Assembly: GCA_946480925.1 (NCBI GenBank) | Contig: CAMLLU010000083.1 | Span: 1-22,167 of the forward strand | DNA from: an uncultured Rivibacter sp. | GTDB lineage: Bacteria > Pseudomonadota > Gammaproteobacteria > Burkholderiales > Burkholderiaceae | DNA length: 22,167 nucleotides | Reading direction: 5' to 3' | Part shown: positions 1 through 5,944 of the stretch, piece by piece | Layout of the letters: each line of letters begins with the position of its first letter | Numbering within the stretch: position 1 is the first letter of the stretch | The notes under the pieces: generated by a model | The model's input: the letters and a program-made list of their open reading frames with translations, nothing else | What the model was told of the DNA's origin: nothing | Databases searched by the model: none | Translations under genes and position numbers: made by a program

Positions 1-573
1 CCCCGCAAGGATCATCTCCACCGCGATCGCGGTGAGCACCAAGCCCATCAGCTTCTCCAGCGCCGACACCATCGAGTGCCCCAGCAGCTTGCGGATGCGG
101 TCGGCCGCCAGCAGCACGATGCCGCTCACGGCCACGGCCGCCGTCAGCGCGCCCAGCCATTCGGTGATGCGATCGGGCTGGCGCGAGGCCAGCAGCAGCA
201 CGGTGGCCATGGCCGAAGGCCCGGCCATGAGCGGCACTGCCAGCGGGAAGATGAAGGGCTCCCTCGCCCCGCCGTCGGAGGTGTAGATCTCCGAGCCCGA
301 CGAAAAGATCATGCGGATGGCGATGATCAGGAGGATCACGCCGCCGGCCACCTCGAGCGAGCGCTCCGACAAGTGCATCAGGTTCAGGAAGCCCTGGCCC
401 GCGAACATGAAGGTCACCAGCACGCCAAAGGCGATGGCCACCTCGCGCACCGCCACGCGGGTTCGGCGCTCGGGCGGCACGCCGCGCAGCACCGAGATGA
501 AGATGGGCAGGCTGCCGAAGGGGTCGAGCACCAAGAGCAGCAGCACGAAGGCCGAGACGAAGCTGTGATCCAT
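1..573 (-). CDS. MarC family integral membrane protein (3' end cut by window edge)
   Basis: The reverse strand encodes 191 residues without a stop before the window edge. The N-terminus reads MDHSFVSAFVLLLLVLDPFG, the typical start of the MarC/YhgN family, with a Pro and Gly in the first membrane helix. Further hydrophobic helices follow, including GGVILLIIAIRMIF and AVPLMAGPSAMATVLLL, where the PLMAGP motif is characteristic of the family. YhgN-type proteins are about 200 residues, so only the last few residues are missing. It is an inner-membrane protein. The family was once linked to multiple antibiotic resistance, but that role is not supported and the substrate is unknown. The start is fixed by the family N-terminus; no classical ribosome binding site precedes it and a hairpin abuts the ATG. 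It is divergent from the c-di-GMP gene at 877. Confidence 0.88.
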   Translation of the reverse strand, partial: MDHSFVSAFVLLLLVLDPFGSLPIFISVLRGVPPERRTRVAVREVAIAFGVLVTFMFAGQGFLNLMHLSERSLEVAGGVILLIIAIRMIFSSGSEIYTSDGGAREPFIFPLAVPLMAGPSAMATVLLLASRQPDRITEWLGALTAAVAVSGIVLLAADRIRKLLGHSMVSALEKLMGLVLTAIAVEMILAG

Positions 574-574
574 G

Positions 575-593
575 GGCGGCGATTGTCACCGCC
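575..593 (-). promoter_or_regulatory. Hairpin abutting the marC-family start codon
   Basis: Read on the minus strand, GGCGGTGA-CAA-TCGCCGCC forms an 8-bp stem (one G-U wobble) with a 3-nt loop, ending one base before the ATG at 573. It covers the place where a Shine-Dalgarno sequence would sit, so it could lower translation initiation. This is a sequence observation; regulation is inference, and strong G/C stems arise easily in such GC-rich DNA. Confidence 0.4.
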
Positions 594-625
594 GCGCCTT
601 GTGGATGACCATCATCAAGAACGCC

Positions 626-638
626 TGACACCCTGTCA
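626..638. promoter_or_regulatory. Dyad TGACA-CCC-TGTCA
   Basis: A perfect 5-bp inverted repeat around a 3-bp centre lies 53 bp upstream of the marC-like start codon. The size and symmetry fit a half-site pair for a dimeric regulator. The regulator is unknown and the assignment is an inference from symmetry and position only. Confidence 0.35.
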
Positions 639-660
639 TCCGAATTCGTACATCCGCTTT

Positions 661-678
661 GTCAGTCCCCCGACTGAC
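661..678. promoter_or_regulatory. Perfect dyad GTCAGTC-CCCC-GACTGAC
   Basis: A perfect 7-bp inverted repeat around a 4-bp centre sits in the middle of the divergent intergenic region, 22 bp to the right of the TGACA dyad, and shares the TCA/TGA half-site core with it. No T-run follows, so a terminator is unlikely. An operator or a 5'-UTR hairpin for one of the two flanking genes is more plausible. Confidence 0.4.
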
Positions 679-876
679 GTTTCACGCCTCCCTTCCTAGA
701 GTGTTGATGTCGGGTCGAAGCAGCCCGATCCGTGGCGCACATCACGAACACCGCGTCACCACGGGGCCGGGCAGGCTGGCGATTGATCTTCGTCAACCGG
801 TCGCGGCCCCGATTGCCGAGCATGGGAAAAAAGGGGTGTTCGTGACCGTCCACTGGACACGAAGAGGGAGAAAAAC

Positions 877-3800
877 ATGGTCCATAGCCTGCGGTTGAGG
901 TGGGGCAAATTCACCCTGCCGCTTCTGGTGCTGGCCTCGGGTTCCGCGCTGTCGCTTGCGATCGGCCGGGCCGCCTGGCAGGAGATCGAGCACAGGGCGC
1001 AGCTGCGGGTGGACGCAGCGTCCCTCGAAGCCGCCCACAAGGTGCAGGAGCGCTTCGACGCCTACACCGAAGTGCTGGTGGGCCTGCGGGCGCTGTTCAA
1101 CACGGCCGAGACCGTCACGCCCTCGCAGTTTCGGCATTACGTGCAGGGGCTGCGGCTCGACAGCCACTACCCCGGCTTCCAGGTGCTCAACTTCGCGGCC
1201 TACGTGCCTGCGGCCGACAAGGCCGCCTTCGAGCAGGCGCGCGGGCTGCGCATGCCCGGCGAGCGACCCGACTACCACCCGCTCACGCTGATCGAGCCGC
1301 TGCCCGGCAACGAAGCCTCGATCGGCAAGGACCTCGGCGCGGCGCCGAAGGCGCTCGAGGCACTGCATGCCGCGCGCGACAGCGGCGGCCTCACGTCGTC
1401 GGGCCGCAAGATCCGCATCAAGGACAGCCAGTCCGACATCGGCCTGGCGATGCGCCTGCCGGTCTATCGCGCCGGCTACCCCACCGACACGGTGGAGCAG
1501 CGCCGGGCCGCCTATGTGGGCTCGGTGGGCGCCGGGTTCCGCGTGGCCGACATGATGCGTGGCGTTGCGGGGCCGGGCACCCAGGGGGTGCGTCTGCGGC
1601 TGTTCGACGCCGGCACGGGCGGCAGCGGTGCCGGCAGCATGCGGGTGCGTCCGCATGAGCAGGCGCTGTCGGCCCAGGTGCTCACCGAGGATCGGCTGCT
1701 GTTCGACAGCCAGCCGGCTGGCCCTCAGCCGCACGACAAGGTCTTCGAGCGCTCGCTCGGCTTCGACCTGGGAGGCCGCGCATGGGCCGTGCACGTCGGC
1801 GTGGGCGCCGACGCGGTGATCAGCCCGTTCGACCGCATGCAGCCCTGGCTGCTGGCCGGCGGCGGCATCGCGATCAGCGCGCTGCTGGCGGGCATCCTGT
1901 ACTCGCTCACCACCTCGCGCCGCCGTGCGCTGGGGCTGGCACACGAAATGACGCGCCACCTGCGCCGCAGCGAACAACGCCTGGAAGAAGCCCAACACCT
2001 GGCCAACGTGGGCAGCTGGGTGCTCGATGCTGGCACCGGCGCGCTGCAGTGTTCCGACGAGGCACGCCGCATCTATGGCTTCGAGGCCAGCCACGGCGCC
2101 GACCTCCCCTCGTTGCTGTCGCGCGTGCCCGCTGCCGAGCGTGCTGCCGTGGAGCAGCACGTGGCCTATGCCGCGCAGACCGGCCAGCGCAGCGAGTTCG
2201 AACACGAGCTCAAGCTGCCCGACGGCACCGAGCGCTGGGTGCACGTGATTGCGCAGCGCAGCGCCGAGGACGGCCACGCCATGCTGCACGGCACGGTGCG
2301 TGACGACACGCAGCGCCGCAAGGGCGCGCAACGGCTGCGGCTCGAACACGAGATCGCCAAGCTGCTGGTGAGCGACAGCGAGCCCGAACAGGTGATCTCA
2401 CGCGTTCTGGAGGCCGTGTGCACCCACCTGCGCTGGGACTGCGGCGCCTTCTGGCGCGTGGAAGAAGGCCTCGCGCAATGCGACGCCACCTGGCACCTGC
2501 CGGGCGATCCGGCCCTCGACCAGTTCGTGCGCATCAGCCGCTCGCTCACCTATCGCAGCGACGAGGGCGCCCTCGGCCGCGCCTGGGCCGGCGGCGAGCC
2601 CACCACCGTGGACACCACTTCGCAGCACCGCGAGTTCACCCGCGAAGCACTGGCGGCACAGTCGAACCTGCGCACCTGCATGGTGGTGCCCACGCTGCTG
2701 GCCGGCGGCGGCATGACGGCGCTGGAGCTGCACAGCCGCGGGATGCAGTCCGGCACCGACGACGAGTCGCAGGAATCGCTGCGCGCCATTGCGCTGCAGC
2801 TTGCGCAGTACCTGCATCGCAAGCAGGCCGAGCAGCAGCTGCGCTACGTGGCCAGCCACGATGCGCTGACGGGCCTGTCGAACCGGGCGGCGCTGCAGCG
2901 CGACCTGGCGCGCGCCATCAAGCGCAGCCAGCGCAACCAGAAACGCATGGCGGTGATGTTCCTCGACATCGACCGCTTCAAGCACATCAACGACACGCTG
3001 GGCCATGGCACCGGCGACGCGATGATCAAGGCCTGCGCGCAGCGGCTGTCGGCCGTGCTGCGCGACGACGACGCGGTGGCGCGTTTCGGCGGCGACGAGT
3101 TCGTACTGGTGCTCGAGAACCTCTCGCAAGCCAGCGACGCGGCCGTGGTGGCCGACAAGGTGCTGGCCTGCTGCGCCGAGCCCTTCGTGATCGACGGGCG
3201 TGAGCTGCACATGTCGGCCAGCATCGGCGTGAGCGTGTTCCCCGAAGACGGCAACGACGGCGAGACGCTGCTGAAGAACGCCGACGCGGCGATGTACCGC
3301 GCCAAGGACAAGGGCCGCGGCAACTACCAGTTCTATGCCGCGCAGATGAACGCGCAGGGCACCGAGCGCCTGATGCTGGAAAGCGGCCTGCGCCGCGCCG
3401 TCGAGCGCGGCGAGCTCGAGCTGCACTACCAGCCGAAGATGGACCTGCTCACCCAGCGCATCGTCGGCGTGGAGGCGCTGATGCGCTGGCGCCACCCGGT
3501 GCTGGGCATGGTGTCGCCGGCGCAGTTCATCCCCATCGCCGAGGAGACCGGGCTCATCGAGTCGATGGGCCGCTGGGCGCTCGAGGCCGCCTGCCGCGAC
3601 GCGCGCGAATGGCAGGAACGCGGCCTGCCGCCGGTGCAGGTGGCCGTGAACCTTTCGACGCGCCAGCTGGGCAGCCCGACGCTGCTGTCCGACATCGCTG
3701 CCGTGCTGCAGTCCAACCGGCTCGACCCCGCGCTGCTGGAGCTCGAGATCACCGAGAGCGCGATGATGAAGAGCCCCGAGCATGCGGCCTCGCTGCTGCA

Positions 3801-4164
3801 GCAGATCCGCCAGCTCGGCGTGGGGCTGGCCATCGACGACTTCGGCACCGGCTATTCGTCGCTGTCCTACCTCAAGCGCTTCCCGCTTTCCACCGTCAAG
3901 ATCGATCGCAGCTTCGTGCACGACCTGTCGCAGGACAAGGATGCGCAGGCGCTCACCGACGGAATCATCACGCTCGCCCACGGCCTTCGCATGAAGGTGG
4001 TGGCCGAAGGCGTGGAAACGACCGGCCAGCTCGACCACCTGAAGGCGCGCGGCTGCGACGAGATCCAGGGCTACTGGCTGTGCAAGCCGCTGCCCTCGGA
4101 GGAGGTGTGCAAGTTCATGGCACGCCACCTTCGCAACCAGTTTGCTTCGCCGGTGGCGGCCTGA
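877..4164 (+). CDS. CHASE-PAS-GAF-GGDEF-EAL bifunctional c-di-GMP synthase/phosphodiesterase
   Basis: A 1095-aa inner-membrane signalling enzyme. Domains in order: first transmembrane helix (about 12-32), periplasmic CHASE sensor (about 45-320), second helix (about 322-344), PAS (about 365-480), GAF (about 487-650), GGDEF (about 655-820) and EAL (about 830-1085). The cyclase signature GGDEF is intact at 738-742. An RxxD inhibitory site (RDDD) lies exactly five residues before it, so product inhibition is expected. The phosphodiesterase side has EAL at 866-868, NLSTRQL, ELEITES, DDFGTG and the late AEGVE and EIQGYW motifs, so both halves look catalytically competent. GGDEF makes c-di-GMP from GTP and EAL hydrolyses it to pGpG. 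GAGGGAG six bases before the ATG sets the start. The ligand of the CHASE domain cannot be read from sequence. It stands alone, followed by a hairpin and the GRDP-like gene. Confidence 0.96.
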   Translation: MVHSLRLRWGKFTLPLLVLASGSALSLAIGRAAWQEIEHRAQLRVDAASLEAAHKVQERFDAYTEVLVGLRALFNTAETVTPSQFRHYVQGLRLDSHYPGFQVLNFAAYVPAADKAAFEQARGLRMPGERPDYHPLTLIEPLPGNEASIGKDLGAAPKALEALHAARDSGGLTSSGRKIRIKDSQSDIGLAMRLPVYRAGYPTDTVEQRRAAYVGSVGAGFRVADMMRGVAGPGTQGVRLRLFDAGTGGSGAGSMRVRPHEQALSAQVLTEDRLLFDSQPAGPQPHDKVFERSLGFDLGGRAWAVHVGVGADAVISPFDRMQPWLLAGGGIAISALLAGILYSLTTSRRRALGLAHEMTRHLRRSEQRLEEAQHLANVGSWVLDAGTGALQCSDEARRIYGFEASHGADLPSLLSRVPAAERAAVEQHVAYAAQTGQRSEFEHELKLPDGTERWVHVIAQRSAEDGHAMLHGTVRDDTQRRKGAQRLRLEHEIAKLLVSDSEPEQVISRVLEAVCTHLRWDCGAFWRVEEGLAQCDATWHLPGDPALDQFVRISRSLTYRSDEGALGRAWAGGEPTTVDTTSQHREFTREALAAQSNLRTCMVVPTLLAGGGMTALELHSRGMQSGTDDESQESLRAIALQLAQYLHRKQAEQQLRYVASHDALTGLSNRAALQRDLARAIKRSQRNQKRMAVMFLDIDRFKHINDTLGHGTGDAMIKACAQRLSAVLRDDDAVARFGGDEFVLVLENLSQASDAAVVADKVLACCAEPFVIDGRELHMSASIGVSVFPEDGNDGETLLKNADAAMYRAKDKGRGNYQFYAAQMNAQGTERLMLESGLRRAVERGELELHYQPKMDLLTQRIVGVEALMRWRHPVLGMVSPAQFIPIAEETGLIESMGRWALEAACRDAREWQERGLPPVQVAVNLSTRQLGSPTLLSDIAAVLQSNRLDPALLELEITESAMMKSPEHAASLLQQIRQLGVGLAIDDFGTGYSSLSYLKRFPLSTVKIDRSFVHDLSQDKDAQALTDGIITLAHGLRMKVVAEGVETTGQLDHLKARGCDEIQGYWLCKPLPSEEVCKFMARHLRNQFASPVAA

Positions 4165-4200
4165 AGGGCCCCGGGTACCGCCACGACGAACAAAGCGCAG

Positions 4201-4220
4201 CCCGGAGCGGTCGCTCCGGG
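4201..4220. terminator. GC hairpin between c-di-GMP gene and GRDP-like gene
   Basis: CCCGGAGC-GGTC-GCTCCGGG is a perfect 8-bp stem with a 4-nt loop, starting 37 bases after the c-di-GMP gene stop and ending 22 bases before the preferred start of the next gene. There is no following T-run, so it may be a weak attenuator, an RNA-processing or stability hairpin, or a terminator that needs factors. Confidence 0.5.
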
Positions 4221-4242
4221 TGCATGACCCATGGGAGAAACC

Positions 4243-4917
4243 ATGACCCTTTCGAGCAGTACGAAGACCCTGGAGCAGACGATCGAAGCGATCCAGGCCA
4301 TGGACCTGGCACCGATCAAGTTCAAGGCCACCCGCGGTGAAGACGGCTACGGCTGGTCGCCTGCCTATGCCGACGAGATGGAGATCGCCTACAAGCGCTA
4401 TCTCATCCTGCATGCCAAGTACCCGGGCCTCACGCTGGCGCCTGAACGCGACGTGGATCGCTTCTGGCACATGCACATCCTCGACACCCGCAAGTACGCA
4501 GACGACTGCGACGCGGCCTTCGGCCGCTTCCTGCACCACTACCCCTACCTGGGCCTGCGCGGCGAAGACGACGCGAAGGCACTGGAGGCCGCCTTCGAGA
4601 AGATGCAGCAACTGCACCTGCAGGAGTTCGGCGAGCCGATGGTGAAGCCTCGTGAAGCCGCAGCCTGCGGCGCCGAGGTCGCCTCGGCGTGGTGCGCGGT
4701 GGAGCCTTCGGCCAAGGCCGAAGCGGCGTGGTGTGCCGTCGAGCCCACCGCCGAGGCGAAGGCCGCCTGGTGCGCCGTCGAACCCACTGCCCAGGCCAAG
4801 GCTGCCTGGTGCGCGGTGGAGCCCACCACCGCAAAGGCCGCATGGTGTGCCGTGGAACCCACGGCCAAGGCGGCGGCCTGGTGCGCCGTGGAGCCGCAAG
4901 CCCAGGCGAACGACTGA
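4243..4917 (+). CDS. GRDP-like (glycine-rich domain-containing protein-like) protein with six AWCAVEP repeats
   Basis: A 224-aa protein without signal peptide or membrane segment. An in-frame ATG exists at 4231, but GGGAG five bases before the ATG at 4243 makes the latter the better start. Residues about 15-130 resemble the GRDP-like family: DRFWHMHILDTRKYADDC (72-89), then HHYPYLG and GEDDAKALEAAFE, matching the family pattern of a D..WH.HI core followed by Y..DC. The biochemical role of this domain in bacteria is not known to me. The tail from about residue 147 is six copies of AWCAVEP, separated by short Ala/Lys/Thr/Glu linkers, so it carries six evenly spaced Trp-Cys pairs. Synonymous codons differ between copies, which argues for selection on the peptide. 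Possible roles are metal or heme binding, disulfide cross-linking, or a modified-peptide substrate; none is shown. It converges on the SCO gene. Confidence 0.8.
   Translation: MTLSSSTKTLEQTIEAIQAMDLAPIKFKATRGEDGYGWSPAYADEMEIAYKRYLILHAKYPGLTLAPERDVDRFWHMHILDTRKYADDCDAAFGRFLHHYPYLGLRGEDDAKALEAAFEKMQQLHLQEFGEPMVKPREAAACGAEVASAWCAVEPSAKAEAAWCAVEPTAEAKAAWCAVEPTAQAKAAWCAVEPTTAKAAWCAVEPTAKAAAWCAVEPQAQAND
4687..4902 (+). repeat. In-frame tandem repeat encoding AWCAVEP x6
   Basis: Six copies begin at 4687, 4726, 4765, 4804, 4840 and 4876, giving a period of 39, 39, 39, 36 and 36 bases. The seven-residue core is invariant at protein level, while third positions (TGC/TGT, GTG/GTC, GAG/GAA, CCT/CCC/CCG) vary. 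Only linker length and composition drift. Confidence 0.97.
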
Positions 4918-4937
4918 CCGGCACGCCGGCTTGCCGG

Positions 4938-4963
4938 GAGGCCCACGCTACGCGCGGGGCCTC
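4938..4963. terminator. Hairpin between convergent GRDP-like and SCO genes
   Basis: GAGGCCC (4938-4944) pairs with GGGCCTC (4957-4963) across a 12-nt loop. It lies 20 bases past the GRDP-like stop and overlaps the last bases of the convergent SCO gene. The position fits a bidirectional terminator, but neither side has a clear T-run. Confidence 0.45.
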
Positions 4964-5507
4964 ACCGCTGCGCCAGCGTGCGCAGCATCTCCACCACGTG
5001 AGCCGCAGGCGGCAGCTCCGGTGTCCGGTACACCAGGCGCGCCTGCCGGTCGAACAGGCAGACCTGCGACGTGTGCCGGTCCGGGCCGTCGGCCCGGCCG
5101 GCCAGCAGGTCGAACAGTTTCGAGACGTCGTCCACCCGCGGTGCCGCGGCCTGCCAGGTCGGCGCGGCACCGAAGCGCGCGAGCCATGCGCTCAATGCGC
5201 GCGGGTCGTCACTCAGCGGGTCGATGCTCAGCGACAGCAGCCGGGCATCGGCCACCCTCAACTGCTGGGCCACCGATGCGAACAGAGCTCCCTGCAAAGG
5301 GCAGGTCGCGCTGCAGCCGGTGAACATGAGCTGCACCGCGGTCACGCGGCCGAGCAGGCGCTCGCGCAGGTGGCTTCGAGCCCCATCGGCCCCGAGCAGC
5401 GGCAATGCGGGAGCGGGCCGCGGCGGATCGACCCGGCCGAAGGCATCGTGCGCACGCGAAGTCCATGGCATTGCGGCCAATGCGGCGAGCAGCGGGCGAC
5501 GTTTCAT
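4962..5507 (-). CDS. SCO1/SenC/PrrC-family copper chaperone
   Basis: A 181-aa thioredoxin-fold protein with an N-terminal signal sequence (MKRRPLLAALAAM, then a likely cleavage near SRAHD). The SCO copper site is complete: CSATCP gives Cys65 and Cys69 in the CxxxCP motif, and His145 in DRHTSQVCLFD is the third ligand. SCO proteins bind Cu(I)/Cu(II) in the periplasm and deliver it, classically to cytochrome oxidase CuA, or act as thiol-disulfide reductants. The start at 5507 is set by GGAGG seven bases upstream. The ATG shares its A with the stop codon of the cytochrome c gene (TGATG), so the two are translationally coupled. As the last gene of the copper-oxidase operon, it probably metallates that enzyme rather than cytochrome oxidase. 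Streptomyces GlxA, which depends on a Sco protein for copper, is a known parallel. A longer frame upstream lacks family similarity. Confidence 0.92.
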   Translation of the reverse strand: MKRRPLLAALAAMPWTSRAHDAFGRVDPPRPAPALPLLGADGARSHLRERLLGRVTAVQLMFTGCSATCPLQGALFASVAQQLRVADARLLSLSIDPLSDDPRALSAWLARFGAAPTWQAAAPRVDDVSKLFDLLAGRADGPDRHTSQVCLFDRQARLVYRTPELPPAAHVVEMLRTLAQR

Positions 5508-5944
5508 CAGGAGCCTCCGAGATAGGTCCACAGCGCCGCGCATTCGGCGTCCGTCGCGGCGTAGCGCGGCATGCGCTGGTCGACGAGCACGTAAGCCGGG
5601 TCGATGCCCGTGCGCAGCACCCGGCAGAACGCGGCCTCGTCATAGGCCGAGGGCGGCCCGCCGCGGCGCGGCTGGCGCGTGCGCAGGGCCGCCGCCGTCA
5701 GCACCGGGCCGAAGCCGGCGGTCGAGGCTGCGGAGGCGGCCATCTCGGCGGCCCCACGGCGGTGGCAGTTGGCGCAGCGGCTCGCCGAAACCGGCAGTGC
5801 CAGGTCGCGCCCGGCCAGTTGCGCCGCCATCGCGGCACGGCCGTCGAACAGGCGCGCACCGAGCGCGCCATCACCCGGCGCGGCCATGGCGGTGCAGCAA
5901 AGCATGAGCGCTCCGAGGGCGGCTGCATGGCGCGGGCGTGTCAT
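5507..5944 (-). CDS. Periplasmic mono-heme c-type cytochrome
   Basis: A 145-aa protein with a signal peptide (about residues 1-21, AMAAP region), one heme-binding motif CANCH at 57-61, and a probable axial Met125 in QRMPRY. It is followed by TDAECAALWTYL, the usual C-terminal helix of class I cytochromes c. It would carry single electrons in the periplasm. The start ATG overlaps the stop of the preceding lipoprotein gene by four bases (ATGA), and its own stop overlaps the SCO start, so all three should be made in fixed proportion. This places it as the electron acceptor or donor of the copper oxidase/di-heme fusion; that role is inferred from context. The spacer between heme motif and Met is longer than in minimal cytochromes and is Ala/Arg rich. 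Confidence 0.9.
   Translation of the reverse strand: MTRPRHAAALGALMLCCTAMAAPGDGALGARLFDGRAAMAAQLAGRDLALPVSASRCANCHRRGAAEMAASAASTAGFGPVLTAAALRTRQPRRGGPPSAYDEAAFCRVLRTGIDPAYVLVDQRMPRYAATDAECAALWTYLGGS

Larger units (their letters stand above)
574..876. other. Divergent intergenic region between marC-like and c-di-GMP genes
   Basis: This stretch of 303 bases holds no convincing gene. It must carry the promoters for both divergent genes, but I cannot assign confident -35/-10 boxes on either strand. It contains three dyads: the hairpin at the marC-like start (575-593), TGACA-CCC-TGTCA (626-638) and GTCAGTC-CCCC-GACTGAC (661-678). A weaker pair, TCGGG/CCCGA, lies at 710-728. A purine-rich ribosome binding site for the downstream gene lies just before 877 (GAGGGAG, then AAAAAC, then ATG). 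Confidence 0.6.

Noticed and set aside
793..2349. A 518-codon minus-strand frame opposite the CHASE/PAS part
   Set aside because: Composition is Ala/Arg/His/Gly-rich and the start lies inside the sense gene; the sense strand has clear domains.
2398..4899. An 833-codon minus-strand open frame opposite the c-di-GMP enzyme and the repeat protein
   Set aside because: It spans two convincing plus-strand genes and the gap between them, and its product is low-complexity and matches no family.
4684..4905. CRISPR-like or non-coding tandem repeat
   Set aside because: Units are multiples of three, in frame, and vary at synonymous positions; there are no unique spacers. It is a protein repeat.
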